Assembly: GCA_016290615.1 (NCBI GenBank)
Contig: JAEEUS010000004.1
Span: 58,756 to 122,755, forward strand
Reading direction: 5' to 3'
Source: Lachnospiraceae bacterium
Lineage (GTDB): Bacteria; Bacillota; Clostridia; Lachnospirales; Lachnospiraceae
DNA length: 64,000 bases
Positions 1-11,300 of the stretch are shown here, piece after piece. Below the pieces are notes generated by a model. It ran no database searches, had not been told where the DNA came from, and saw only the letters and a program-made list of their open reading frames with translations. The stretch's first letter is position 1, and each line of letters opens with the position of its first letter. The translations under genes were made by a program, and so were the position numbers.

Positions 1-277
1 TTATGACTCTGCTTACTTTATCTTTGTTTGCCAGATAATTTAGAGCATCAACCGTGAAATCCTCTTCGTCTTCTATGACTTCAAGGATAGTGTTGGTCCT
101 TTTTAGCGTTTTGGGATCATACTCCTGCTCACCTTCCTCACATAAGATTAGCAGTGTCCTTTCTCCTGTTCTGAAATAATCCTGACTTATGGTAAATGAA
201 ATGAAATCAGTCTTCCCGCTTTCCAAAAATCCGTTGATCATATATACGGGAATCTTTGTATTTGTCTTGCCAAACAT
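1..277 (-). CDS. CobW/G3E-family GTPase, N-terminal part (runs off window start)
   Basis: Reverse-strand reading MFGKTNTKIPVYMINGFLESGKTDFISFTISQDY...; Walker A GFLESGKT as in G3E GTPases. Confidence 0.75.
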   Translation of the reverse strand, partial: MFGKTNTKIPVYMINGFLESGKTDFISFTISQDYFRTGERTLLILCEEGEQEYDPKTLKRTNTILEVIEDEEDFTVDALNYLANKDKVSRVI

Positions 278-279
278 TT

Positions 280-1473
280 TTATACTCCAAACAGTTCTTC
301 TATCTCATGTTCATTAAGATTTGAGCCTATAACACATAACTTGCCTGTAACGTCAGCCTTTCCGGTACGGATATTCTTTTCACCCGGTACATAGTCAAAA
401 TAGATCCATGTTCCGTCATTTGACGCAACCATGCCCTTGGCTCTCAGTATAATGCCATATTTATCCGCATCTTCCAAAGAATCAAGTGCAGAATCAATAT
501 CCGCTTTTTCAAACTTCTTAGGTGTCTCAACACCCCAGCTTGTAAATATCTCATCGGCATGATGATGTCCCTCATGATCATGATGGTGATGGTGTTCATG
601 CTCTTCATGGTGATGATGCTCATGGTCTTCGTGTCCATGCTCTTCATGATGATGATGCTCATGTTCTTCGTGTTCATGCTCTTCATGATGATGGTCGTGT
701 TCTTCATGTTCGTGATGATGATGTTCATGCTCTTCATGCTCGTCATCGTCATCGTGGTCATGATGATGATGGTCGTGATCATGACATCCGCATGTGCAAT
801 CCTCTCCGTGTTCATGATGATGTTCATGCTCATGATGTTCTTTCAAAGCCTGTTCCATAAGCTCTTTTTCAAGGTCTGTTGCACCTTCAAAAGTCCTGAG
901 TATAGTTTCTCCATCAAGCTGATCCCACGGCGTTGTTATGATAGTTGCTTTCTCATTGTGCTCTCTTATAAGCTCGATTACATTATCAAGCTTTTCTTCA
1001 GAGATATCCTGTGTACGGCTGAGTACGATAGTACCAGCATGCTCGATCTGGTTATTGAAAAATTCACCAAAGTTCTTGATATACATCTTTGCCTTGTTTC
1101 CATCGACTACAGCAACAGCACTGTTTAATACCACATCTGTGCCTAAACCGGCATCGTTTATGGCCTTCATAACATCACTTAATTTGCCGACACCTGAAGG
1201 TTCTATGATGATCCTTTCAGGATGATACTGATCTATTACATCCTTGAGAGCTGTTCCAAAATCACCAACAAGCGAACAGCAAATACATCCTGAATTCATC
1301 TCCTTTATCTCGATTCCAGCTTCCTTAAGGAATCCTCCGTCGACACCTATCTCACCGAATTCATTCTCAATAAGAACAGTACTACTCCCATTCAAAGCCT
1401 CAGATAAAAGCTTTTTAATAAGAGTAGTCTTTCCTGCTCCTAGGAATCCTGAAACAACATCAATTTTAGTCAT
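280..1473 (-). CDS. CobW/G3E-family GTPase (metallochaperone-like) with very long His/Glu/Asp-rich segment
   Basis: GFLGAGKTTL Walker A, EIKEMNSGCICCSLVGD CxCC motif, C-terminal CobW_C-like region; about 95-residue H/E/D tract. Confidence 0.92.
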   Translation of the reverse strand: MTKIDVVSGFLGAGKTTLIKKLLSEALNGSSTVLIENEFGEIGVDGGFLKEAGIEIKEMNSGCICCSLVGDFGTALKDVIDQYHPERIIIEPSGVGKLSDVMKAINDAGLGTDVVLNSAVAVVDGNKAKMYIKNFGEFFNNQIEHAGTIVLSRTQDISEEKLDNVIELIREHNEKATIITTPWDQLDGETILRTFEGATDLEKELMEQALKEHHEHEHHHEHGEDCTCGCHDHDHHHHDHDDDDEHEEHEHHHHEHEEHDHHHEEHEHEEHEHHHHEEHGHEDHEHHHHEEHEHHHHHDHEGHHHADEIFTSWGVETPKKFEKADIDSALDSLEDADKYGIILRAKGMVASNDGTWIYFDYVPGEKNIRTGKADVTGKLCVIGSNLNEHEIEELFGV

Positions 1474-1512
1474 TGTATTAACGCCTTCTTTCTAAAATAA
1501 ACTGAATATATA

Positions 1513-1850
1513 AAACAAGCAGAACTGTAAGCCGGGTTATGTCTTGGATGATCATCTATCTAGGACGGTCGTTGCCGACCGCCTCAAGCGACCTACCTGG
1601 AAGCTCGCCGGGCAAGGTCAACGCTTCCTGCTTGGTCTTGCTTCAGATGGAGTTTACATGTGCCCTGTCTGTTACCACACAGGCGGTAGTCTCTTACACT
1701 GCCATTTCACCCTTACCCCGAGGGGCGGTATATTTCTGTTGCACTGGTCTGGGAGTCACCTCCACCGGACGTTATCCGGCATCCTGCCCTATGAAGCCCG
1801 GACTTTCCTCGTCAGCTATTGCTGCCGCGATCACCCGTCCTGCTTGTTTT
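1513..1850 (-). ncRNA. rnpB: RNase P RNA (bacterial class A type)
   Basis: Reverse complement contains GAGGAAAGTCCGGGCTTCATAGGGCAGGATGCCGG, ACAGAAATATACCGCC, and a terminal P1 stem (AAAACAAGCAG / CTGCTTGTTTT). Confidence 0.93.
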
Positions 1851-1857
1851 AAGCATA

Positions 1858-3528
1858 TTAAACTTTGAATATAGATCCACCGACAAATTCTCTTGCGATC
1901 GAATTGATCGGAATCTTGTCGGAAGGTATACTAACAAAATATCCGAGGAATTTCAACAGACGCTGAGCCTCAAGATATTCGGGTTCATCTTTTTCGATCT
2001 CATGAAGCAGAGGTTCTGCATAAAGTTTCAGAGCAGCAAGCTCATAGATCATTGCAGAGTTAAACATTACATCTGCGCTTTCCTGGAACGGGAAGATATT
2101 CTCCTCTTCGCCCCTTCTTACACTAGGCCACATCTCTATAGTACGCTTAGCTAGATTTCCTCTTGTACGAGCATCTCTTACTATACGTCTCAATAATCTT
2201 CCGTCAGTAGTCGGTATTCTGTTATGGCCATCTATATTTAGACAAGTAAGAGCACTTATATATATCTTAAACTTGCTCTCTGTAGGCAGTTTATAGCTCA
2301 TCTTGTCATTAAGTCCGTGAATACCCTCTATTACAAGAATGTCATCCTCTCCAAGCTGCATGTAATGTCCGTTATACTCTCTTTTGCCTGTCTTGAAGTT
2401 AAATGTAGGCATCTCGACTCTCTTGCCCTCAAGAAGAGCCACCATGTCATTATTAAAGCCTTCAACATCTATTGCTTCCAGACACTCAAAATTATAATTT
2501 CCATTTTCGTCAAGAGGCGTATCCTCTCTGTTTACGAAATAATCATCAACTCCGATGGGATGCGGCTTAAGGCCGTGAGTGCGCAGCTGTATTGAAAGTC
2601 GGTGAGAAAAGCTTGTCTTTCCTGAAGAGCTGGGTCCGGCTATCATGACAAACTTGACTCCGTCACGTGCCGCAATCTCTCCTGCGATCTCAGCGATTCT
2701 TCTCTCCTGAAGAGCTTCCTGGACAAGTATCATATCCTCAAGCTCACCATCACAGATCTTGTTGTTCAGATCACCGACTGTTCCTATGCCCATAGCATTT
2801 CCCCACTCCGTAGTGGTATCCATGCTCTTGAAGAGCTTCTCTCTGGGCTCGAATGTTTCGAGATTGAACGGATCGTTCTTATCGGGTAGCAGAAGAAGGA
2901 ATCCATCCTCATATGCCATAACAATAAATGATTTGATATATCCTGTGCTCGGGAGCATATATCCGTAGAAGTAATCATTATAATCCTCTATCGAATAAAC
3001 ATTTACAGACGAACTCATACGATACTTGAAAAGATTGACTTTGTCGATCATTCCCTGCTCTTCAAACAGAGCTATCGCCTCTGCTATCGGATATGTCTTT
3101 TTAACGATCGGAATATCCTTTTCAACAAGTTCCGTCATTCGCATATTTACATGCTCGACTAGATCGTCTGTAACCTTATAATCACCCTGTGGCGAACAGT
3201 ACAGACCTTTTCCGATTGAGAACTCAACCTTTACTCTGCCATTTATCTTTGAACCTACAACATCGCTGAGAGCCTTTACAAAAAGCATTGTTGCACTTCT
3301 CTCGTATGTCTTGTGTCCAATGCCGTCTCTAAGTGTAATAAACTCTAACTTCGCATCTTTCTTAACAGTCTTGTAAAGCTCTCTTATCTTGCCATCTTCT
3401 ATAACGAGTGCGATCTCACCGTTATACTTCTCCTGGTATTCATTTGCGATCTGCTCAAATGTAGTACCCTCGTTATACTCTTTTGTAATCCCCTCAACCG
3501 TAATTTTTGCCATATTGGCTACCTCCAT
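1858..3528 (-). CDS. Uridine kinase-like nucleoside kinase with N-terminal TGS-like domain
   Basis: MIAGPSSSGKTSFSHRL P-loop, GVDDYFVNREDTP, IEGIHGLND; N-terminal ITVEGITKEYNEGTTFEQIA TGS-like. Confidence 0.9.
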   Translation of the reverse strand: MEVANMAKITVEGITKEYNEGTTFEQIANEYQEKYNGEIALVIEDGKIRELYKTVKKDAKLEFITLRDGIGHKTYERSATMLFVKALSDVVGSKINGRVKVEFSIGKGLYCSPQGDYKVTDDLVEHVNMRMTELVEKDIPIVKKTYPIAEAIALFEEQGMIDKVNLFKYRMSSSVNVYSIEDYNDYFYGYMLPSTGYIKSFIVMAYEDGFLLLLPDKNDPFNLETFEPREKLFKSMDTTTEWGNAMGIGTVGDLNNKICDGELEDMILVQEALQERRIAEIAGEIAARDGVKFVMIAGPSSSGKTSFSHRLSIQLRTHGLKPHPIGVDDYFVNREDTPLDENGNYNFECLEAIDVEGFNNDMVALLEGKRVEMPTFNFKTGKREYNGHYMQLGEDDILVIEGIHGLNDKMSYKLPTESKFKIYISALTCLNIDGHNRIPTTDGRLLRRIVRDARTRGNLAKRTIEMWPSVRRGEEENIFPFQESADVMFNSAMIYELAALKLYAEPLLHEIEKDEPEYLEAQRLLKFLGYFVSIPSDKIPINSIAREFVGGSIFKV

Positions 3529-4239
3529 TTAATCTTGTATTTTATCCAGCAATCCTCTTATAAGCTCTATTTCCCCGTTAACCTCATCTGCTCGAGTGTT
3601 GTTCTTTCCGGTTTTTAGCTCAGACCCTGTATCGATCCTTTCAATAATATCCTCAAGTTTGACAAGCCTGTCTTTCAGGTAATCGATAAGTACAGGATGT
3701 TTCTTTTTTATCAGAACCGGTCCGTAGAGAGCCTGTACATCATTAATCTGTCTTGTGAAATCTGCATCATATGAGCACTTAATGATCACATAGAACTTTG
3801 ACTCGTCATATACCATGTCCTCATCTATGATCTCAAATCCGTTTTGAACAAGAAAACTTCTTACATGATCGATCTCAGATTGAGGCGATAGTATCATCTC
3901 ATCCATCTTTTGAAATACTTCGATAGAATCTGAAATGATCCGTTCAGTCAGCCTGCCACCCATTCCGGCAATGACAGCACCGTCTGCATCTCCCGGCTCA
4001 AGAGCCTTTGCCCCGTCAGACTTAATAACATCGATTCGTTCTGACATGCCATAATCATTAACGTGTTCATGTGCGCGTTTCAGAGGGCCGTCGTTGATGT
4101 CCATCGCAAATACATGATCGACATTTTTTTCCTTGATAAGATATATACTGACAAATCCATGATCGCATCCTATATCGGCAACGCGTTTGGCACTTACCAT
4201 ATCTGCGATCTTTTTCATTCTTTTGCTTACCGGAACCAT
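3529..4239 (-). CDS. trmK: tRNA (adenine(22)-N1)-methyltransferase TrmK
   Basis: RVADIGCDHGFVSIYLI SAM motif, GAVIAGMGGRLTERII; next to rpoD as is common in Firmicutes. Confidence 0.88.
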   Translation of the reverse strand: MVPVSKRMKKIADMVSAKRVADIGCDHGFVSIYLIKEKNVDHVFAMDINDGPLKRAHEHVNDYGMSERIDVIKSDGAKALEPGDADGAVIAGMGGRLTERIISDSIEVFQKMDEMILSPQSEIDHVRSFLVQNGFEIIDEDMVYDESKFYVIIKCSYDADFTRQINDVQALYGPVLIKKKHPVLIDYLKDRLVKLEDIIERIDTGSELKTGKNNTRADEVNGEIELIRGLLDKIQD

Positions 4240-5378
4240 CAGTCGAGATAATCCTTTAACTTGCGAGATCTTGAAGGATGACGAAGCTTGCGCAGTGCCT
4301 TAGCCTCGATCTGACGGATTCTCTCACGTGTTACATTGAACTCTTTACCTACTTCTTCAAGAGTACGTGCTCTTCCATCATCAAGACCAAATCTCAGTCT
4401 TAATACCTTCTGTTCCCTGTCTGTCAATGTGCTTAAAACCTCAAGCAACTGCTCCTTTAAGAGTGTAAATGCAGCCGCGTCAGCCGGTACGGGAATATTG
4501 TCATCCGGTATGAAATCACCAAGATGGCTGTCTTCTTCTTCACCGATAGGTGTTTCGAGTGAAACAGGTTCCTGACTTATCTTCAGTATTTCTCTTACAC
4601 GCTCAACAGGCATGTTCATCTCTTCTGCAATCTCTTCAGGGGTAGGTTCACGACCAAGTTCCTGAAGCAGCTGTCTTGAAACGCGGATGAGCTTGTTGAT
4701 GGTCTCAACCATATGAACAGGTATACGTATAGTCCTTGCCTGATCAGCAATAGCTCTTGTTATAGCCTGTCTGATCCACCATGTTGCATATGTAGAGAAC
4801 TTGAATCCTTTGCGGTAATCAAACTTCTCAACAGCCTTTATAAGGCCAAGGTTTCCTTCCTGGATTAGATCAAGGAACAGCATTCCTCTTCCCACATATC
4901 TTTTAGCAATGGAAACTACAAGTCTTAAGTTTGCCTCTGCAAGTTTCTTCTTTGCCTCTTCATCGCCTTCTTCCATTCGAAGAGCCAGTTCGATCTCTTC
5001 TTCGGCTGAAAGTAACGGCACCTTTCCTATTTCCTTAAGGTACATACGAACAGGGTCTTCTATACTTACACCGTCCGGAACCGAAAGATCGATATTCTCC
5101 ATATCAATCTCTTCTTCATCGCTCAGCATGATCTCTTCATCATCAATGATATCAATATCATCAAGCGACATGTCATCTTCAACAGGATCGATCTTCATAA
5201 CATCGACACCTGCCGCATCCAATGTCTCGAGCAACTTATCCATCTGCTCCTCGTCAAGATTGAATTCCGCAAAAGTATCCAGAACTTCGTTGTACTCTAC
5301 AACGTTTTCCCTCTTCTTTGCGGAATCGAGGAATCCTTTCAGTTTTTCCTCAAATTTTGGTTGTAATGATTCGTCCAT
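4239..5378 (-). CDS. rpoD: RNA polymerase primary sigma factor RpoD/SigA
   Basis: Region 2 [37 protein letters not shown] and region 4 [25 protein letters not shown]. Confidence 0.98.
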   Translation of the reverse strand: MDESLQPKFEEKLKGFLDSAKKRENVVEYNEVLDTFAEFNLDEEQMDKLLETLDAAGVDVMKIDPVEDDMSLDDIDIIDDEEIMLSDEEEIDMENIDLSVPDGVSIEDPVRMYLKEIGKVPLLSAEEEIELALRMEEGDEEAKKKLAEANLRLVVSIAKRYVGRGMLFLDLIQEGNLGLIKAVEKFDYRKGFKFSTYATWWIRQAITRAIADQARTIRIPVHMVETINKLIRVSRQLLQELGREPTPEEIAEEMNMPVERVREILKISQEPVSLETPIGEEEDSHLGDFIPDDNIPVPADAAAFTLLKEQLLEVLSTLTDREQKVLRLRFGLDDGRARTLEEVGKEFNVTRERIRQIEAKALRKLRHPSRSRKLKDYLD

Positions 5379-5390
5379 GTTATAAATCTC

Positions 5391-7187
5391 CTATCCCAGT
5401 TTTATTTTTGTCTTTTTTAAATCTTCAAGAAGCTTCTTTCCTTCAACGACTCTTGTGATCGCATTCGGATTGCTTCCGATATTTCTTGAATAATACTCAA
5501 GACTTCCAGTCTTGACGCTGACCAGTATATCATGCAGTGTTTTTTCTCTTTCCCTGATATCATCTATCTCAGCCGGTAATCCGTCAGAATTAAGAAGCTT
5601 TGTGTTGAACAGTTCGGCAACTCTTTTCTGATCCTCTTCATCTTCGAAAGCGGATATGAATGATGCAGGTTCGATCTTATTGTCATCTTTCAGGCTCTCA
5701 AATAGCTTTTCAGCTATCTTTTGATACATCTCGTCCGTGAAATCATGCGGACTTATATATGGTGAGATCTTTTCGAATATGCTGTTATCCTCACTGATCC
5801 AGGTGATGAGCAGTCGCTGTGATCGTTTTCGTCCCTCTTCAGGATCAGCCTTCTTTATAGCCGGTTTGACAGCCATTTGTTCTAAGGGTCTTGATATCCC
5901 CGCAGCGGCATATCCGATGACCATCTTCTTCATTGCATCCGTCGAGATACTGTACCTTTCGCATATGGCATCGATATAATTATTTCTCTCGACCTCATCA
6001 GCAAATCCGCAGATCCTTTTAGCTATCTCTCTATAAAACGCCGTCTTTGAATCCGGATCCTTAAGATCATATCCTCTTTCAAGGACCTCTATCTCAAAGA
6101 AAAAGCTGTTCTTAGCATTATCTATTCGTTCCTGAAGCTTTTCGCTTCCCAGATTCTTTATGAATTCATCAGGATCCTTATAGGGATTAAGATCAAGTAC
6201 CTTTGCCGTAAGTTCAACTTCTCTTAGTATCCCGATAGCTCTCAATGCCGCATTGGTTCCCGCTCCGTCGCTGTCATAACTTAATATAACGCTGTTGCAG
6301 AATCTTTTTAAAAGATTTGCCTGACCTGATGTAAATGCCGTTCCAAGTGAAGCCACCGCTTCCTTGAATCCAGCCTGGTGCATGGATATTACATCCATAT
6401 AGCCCTCGCACAGTATCAGGTAATCCTTTCTTGATGATCTGGCAAAATTTAGTCCGAACAGATTTCTGCTCTTATCAAATATTGGTGTTTCCGGACTGTT
6501 TAAATACTTGGGTTCTCCCTCTCCCATGACTCGTCCGCCAAAACCGATCACCCTGTGATTGATATCCTGGATTGGGAACATCACTCTGTTCCAAAACTTG
6601 TCATGTGTCCCTCTTTTTTCATCATGGGATGCAAGGCCTGCTTTTACTATCAGTTCGTCCGTATAACCCTTTTGTTTCAGATATTTGACCAGATCATCTG
6701 AATACGGCAGAGAAAAGCCAAGTCCGAAACTGTTAATCGTATCAGAGGTGAGCTTTCGGTCCGTAAAATATTTCATACCCAGCTCTCCGGGTTTTCCCCT
6801 TAGCTGATAATAAAAATACTTGGCTGCCTCTTTATTTATCTCAAGCAGGATCGATTTCTCGCTCATCTGCTTTTTCTGTTCTTCGTTAAGCTTAAGCTCA
6901 GGCAGCTTTACTCCTGCTCTGTCCGCCAGTTTTTCTATGGCTTCCTGAAATGTCGCATTCTCATGCTTCATTAAGAAAGTAATGACATTTCCTCCGGTAT
7001 GGCAGCCGAAGCAGTAAAACATCTGCTTTGTGGAAGAAACCATGAACGACCCTGTCTTCTCATTATGGAATGGGCACAGGCCGACATAGTTGGCTCCCTT
7101 TTTTTGGAGTCTGACATAACCAGAAACAATATCCACTATATCATTTTTACTTCTGACTTCTTCTATGATCTCATCCGGATAATACAT
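5391..7187 (-). CDS. dnaG: DNA primase DnaG
   Basis: Zinc-binding CPFHNEKTGSFMVS...FYCFGCHTGGNVITF, TOPRIM LILCEGYMDVISM. Confidence 0.97.
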   Translation of the reverse strand: MYYPDEIIEEVRSKNDIVDIVSGYVRLQKKGANYVGLCPFHNEKTGSFMVSSTKQMFYCFGCHTGGNVITFLMKHENATFQEAIEKLADRAGVKLPELKLNEEQKKQMSEKSILLEINKEAAKYFYYQLRGKPGELGMKYFTDRKLTSDTINSFGLGFSLPYSDDLVKYLKQKGYTDELIVKAGLASHDEKRGTHDKFWNRVMFPIQDINHRVIGFGGRVMGEGEPKYLNSPETPIFDKSRNLFGLNFARSSRKDYLILCEGYMDVISMHQAGFKEAVASLGTAFTSGQANLLKRFCNSVILSYDSDGAGTNAALRAIGILREVELTAKVLDLNPYKDPDEFIKNLGSEKLQERIDNAKNSFFFEIEVLERGYDLKDPDSKTAFYREIAKRICGFADEVERNNYIDAICERYSISTDAMKKMVIGYAAAGISRPLEQMAVKPAIKKADPEEGRKRSQRLLITWISEDNSIFEKISPYISPHDFTDEMYQKIAEKLFESLKDDNKIEPASFISAFEDEEDQKRVAELFNTKLLNSDGLPAEIDDIREREKTLHDILVSVKTGSLEYYSRNIGSNPNAITRVVEGKKLLEDLKKTKIKLG

Positions 7188-7208
7188 CCGATCAATTCCT
7201 CATTTCAT

Positions 7209-8213
7209 CTATAAATGCCATGATTTAGGTATAAACAGCTCATCATATAATGCTATGGCATATCTGTCGCTCATCGCTCCTACAAAGTCGCATACGATTC
7301 TTTCCTTTGGCTCGCCTCTGTTCAAAAGAGCAAGCAGTTCAGAAGGAAGAAGATCAATATGATTCATGTAGTAAGTATATAGCGTCTCCATAAGCCTTTC
7401 AGCCTTGCCCTCTTCAGACTTGGCTTCAGGATTCTTATAAACATTCTCAAACATGAACTCTCTAAGTTCCTTCATCGCCTGTGCAACAGGCTCAGACTGT
7501 AATATATCGTCTTTTTCAAAGCTTGTTGTGACTACATCATGTATGAAGTGATCGAGACGTTCACCAGTTGTATAACCTATTACTTCCCTTATGCTCTTTG
7601 GGACGTCGGCTTCGGTTAGGATACCGGCTCTTATCGCATCATCCATGTCATGATGTATATAAGCAATCTTATCGGAAAGTCTAACTATCTTTCCTTCAAG
7701 AGTAGCCGGATTGCCGCTTGTCTGATGATTGAGTATGCCGTCTCTTACCTCCCAGGTCAGATTAAGTCCCTGACCATCTTTTTCCAAAACATCCACGGTT
7801 CTTAAACTCTGTTCATGATGTTCAAATCCAAGAGGACATATCTCATTTAAGGCTCTTTCTCCTGCATGTCCAAAAGGCGTATGACCGAGATCATGTCCGA
7901 GAGCTATGGCTTCGACAAGATCCTCATTAAGTTTCAAAGCCTTGGCTATGGTACGCGCATTCTGGCTTACCTCTAAAGTATGTGTGAGTCTTGTCCTGTA
8001 ATGATCACCCTCAGGTGATAAGAAAACCTGAGTCTTATCCTTAAGCCTTCTGAAGGATTTACTGTGCAATATCCTGTCTCTGTCTCTTTGAAAGACCGGT
8101 CTTATATCGCACTGCTTCTCCTCTCTTTGCCTTCCTCGTGTATTTACACTAAGAGTTGCATAAGGACTGAGCGTTATTTTTTCTCTGTTTTCGAGTTCCT
8201 CTCTAATAGTCAT
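7209..8213 (-). CDS. dgt: dGTP triphosphohydrolase (HD domain)
   Basis: TRLTHTLEVSQNARTIAKAL...ALGHDLGHTPFGHAGE; upstream of dnaG. Confidence 0.93.
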   Translation of the reverse strand: MTIREELENREKITLSPYATLSVNTRGRQREEKQCDIRPVFQRDRDRILHSKSFRRLKDKTQVFLSPEGDHYRTRLTHTLEVSQNARTIAKALKLNEDLVEAIALGHDLGHTPFGHAGERALNEICPLGFEHHEQSLRTVDVLEKDGQGLNLTWEVRDGILNHQTSGNPATLEGKIVRLSDKIAYIHHDMDDAIRAGILTEADVPKSIREVIGYTTGERLDHFIHDVVTTSFEKDDILQSEPVAQAMKELREFMFENVYKNPEAKSEEGKAERLMETLYTYYMNHIDLLPSELLALLNRGEPKERIVCDFVGAMSDRYAIALYDELFIPKSWHL

Positions 8214-8323
8214 GCTGATACCTCATATTAACCTCATATTTTTATTATTCAGCATATATTTGTTTTTTCCTTTATCTGAAAATATAAAATTTTTATTAAC
8301 TTGCCTGTAAAAGTCAAATACTG

Positions 8324-8352
8324 TTGAAACTTAAAATCCAACTCTGTATAAT
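8324..8352 (+). promoter_or_regulatory. Sigma-70 type promoter: TTGAAA-17 nt-TATAAT
   Basis: TTGAAA at 8324..8329 and TATAAT at 8347..8352, 17-nt spacer, upstream of ATG 8400. Confidence 0.75.
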
Positions 8353-8399
8353 AGTTAGGATTGCAAAAACAGACATATATAAAAATAAAGAAAAAAGAC

Positions 8400-11300
8400 A
8401 TGAAATACACATTAGGAATCGATATAGGTTCAACAACCGTTAAAATAGCCATATTGAATGAAGATCACAAGATCCTATTCTCTGATTATGAAAGGCATTT
8501 TGCCAATATTCAGGAAACACTTACAGATCTTCTTAAAAAAGCCAAGGAAAAACTCGGAAGCATGACTGTTCATCCCATGATAACGGGATCCGGCGGTCTG
8601 ACTCTGGCCAATCACCTCGAGGTGCCTTTTACCCAAGAAGTTATTGCTGTATCAACTTCTCTTGAAGAATTTGCGCCAAAGACTGATGTAGCCATTGAGC
8701 TAGGTGGTGAAGATGCTAAGATCATCTATTTTGATAACGGAAATATCGAACAAAGAATGAACGGCATCTGTGCCGGTGGTACAGGTTCATTTATAGATCA
8801 GATGGCAGCTCTGATCCAGACGGATGCAAAAGGGCTTAATGAATATGCAAAGAATTACTCATCACTATATACTATTGCGGCTCGTTGCGGTGTATTTGCC
8901 AAAACTGATATACAGCCGCTTATAAACGATGGTGCGACTAGAGAAGATCTTTCAGCTTCGATCTTCCAAGCCGTTGTAAATCAGACAATTTCAGGTCTTG
9001 CCTGCGGTAAACCGATAAGAGGTCACGTTGCTTTCCTTGGCGGTCCACTGCACTTTCTTTCAGAACTTCGCGCTGCTTTTATACGTACACTCAAACTCGA
9101 TGATGAACACATAATAGATGTCGATAACTCACATCTGTTTGCTGCAATCGGTTCAGCACTGAATGCTAAAGAAGACGTAAGCGTATCTCTAGATGAGATG
9201 ATCGCAAGATTAAGTAGCGGAATCAAGATGGAATTTGAGGTCGCACGTATGGAGCCTCTTTTTGCATCTGAAGAAGAATATGACGAATTTGAAAGAAGAC
9301 ACGCTAAAGCCCAGGTAAAAAAAGCTGATCTTGCAACATATAAAGGCAATTGCTTCATGGGTATCGATGCAGGTTCCACTACAACTAAGATCGCAGTTGT
9401 CAGCGAGGAGGGTGATCTTCTATATTCGTTCTACGATAATAACAACGGAAATCCCCTTCAAACAGCAATAGATGCCATCATCGATATTTATAAAGTTCTT
9501 CCAAGCGATGCTCATATTGTAAGATCATGCTCTACCGGTTACGGTGAGGCTCTTATGAAAGCGGCATTCCTTCTTGACGATGGTGAAGTTGAGACCGTTG
9601 CGCACTACTATGCCGCTGCATTCTTCAAACCTGACGTAGACTGCATCCTCGACATAGGCGGTCAGGATATGAAATGCATCAAGATCAAAAATCAGACCGT
9701 TGACAGTGTACAGCTGAATGAGGCATGTTCTTCAGGCTGCGGATCATTTATCGAAAACTTCGCTGAATCACTCAATTACAGTGTTCAGGATTTTGCGAAA
9801 GAAGCTTTGTTTGCTCCTCATCCGATCGATCTTGGTACACGTTGTACCGTATTTATGAATTCAAAGGTTAAGCAGGCACAGAAGGAAGGAGCAAGTGTTG
9901 CCGATATATCAGCTGGTCTTGCTTATTCTGTTATCAAAAATGCACTGTTCAAGGTTATAAAGGTATCAGATGCCTCAGAACTTGGCAAAAACATCGTTGT
10001 TCAGGGCGGAACCTTCTACAACAATGCTGTACTGAGAAGCTTTGAAAAGACAGCGAACTGTGAAGCGATACGTCCTGATATCGCCGGTATAATGGGTGCT
10101 TTCGGAGCCGCTCTCATATCAAGAGAAAGATATGAAGCCGGTTATCGTACTACAATGCTTGATCAGAAGTCTATCGAAAGTTTCACATTTGAAACAAGCA
10201 TGTCAAAATGCAAAGGTTGCACCAACAACTGCCGTCTGACAATAAATCGATTCCCCGGCGGCAGGAACTATATCTCCGGCAACCGTTGCGAACGCGGTAT
10301 CGGCAAGGAACGCAACAAAAACAACATTCCAAATCTTTTTGATTACAAGCTCAAAAGGTTCTTTGATTACGAACCTCTGTCAGCCGAAAAAGCCACTCGT
10401 GGAACCGTAGGTATTCCGAGAGTATTAAACATGTATGAAAACTATCCTTTCTGGTATACATTTTTCACAGATTTAGGTTTCAGAGTGATCCTGTCTCCTC
10501 TTTCAACCAGAAAGATTTATGAACTCGGTATAGAATCTATACCTTCTGAGTCGGAATGCTATCCTGCGAAACTTGCTCACGGACATATCATGTGGCTGAT
10601 CAATCAGAAGGTTGATTTTATATTCTACCCTGCTCTTTTCTATGAAAGAAATGAGTTTAAGGATGCAAACAATCACTACAACTGTCCTATTGTTACCTCC
10701 TATTCCGAGAATATCAAGAATAATGTCGAAGAAATAGGAAGAGGCGAAGTTAGATTTGTAAATCCGTTTCTCTCATTTATCAGTGCTGATGTGATCGCTA
10801 AGGCTCTGGTCAAGGAATTTAGTGATCTGCCTGCTCAGGAAGTTATCACGGCAGTTTATGATGCATGGCGTGAACTCGAGGCAGCTCATCATGATATACA
10901 GAAAAAAGGCGAAGAAGTTATAAAGCAGATTGAGGAAACCGGTATAAGAGGTATAGTCCTTGCCGGTCGTCCCTATCACCTCGACCCGGAGATCAATCAC
11001 GGAATCCCTGAAATGATCACTTCGTACAACATTGCAGTATTAACCGAGGACAGCGTTTCACATCTGGCACAGCCTGAAAGACCGCTAATAGTTTCCGATC
11101 AGTGGATGTACCACTCAAGGCTATACGCAGCTGCAAGTTTCGTTCGAACTACCGATAACATAGATCTTGTTCAGCTTAATTCATTCGGTTGCGGTCTTGA
11201 TGCGGTAACTACAGATCAGGTCAATGACATCCTTTCAAATGCGGATAAGATTTATACCTGTCTTAAGATTGACGAAGTTAACAATCTCGGTGCTGCAAGG

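Noticed and set aside
560-840. Possible CRISPR-like or tandem repeat array
   Set aside because: The repetition is codon-level (CAT/GAA/GAC) coding for a His/Glu/Asp tract, with no fixed repeat-spacer structure.
444-1128. Opposite/alternate-frame ORFs over the CobW His-rich tract (MMMSLMIMMVMVFML..., MSMNIIMNTERIAH...)
   Set aside because: Low-complexity products of the CAT/GAA-rich His/Glu codons in another frame; the annotated GTPase explains the DNA.
1539-2154. Plus-strand ORFs over 1539..2154
   Set aside because: They lie over the RNase P RNA and the antisense of the kinase gene; no protein-family similarity recognised.
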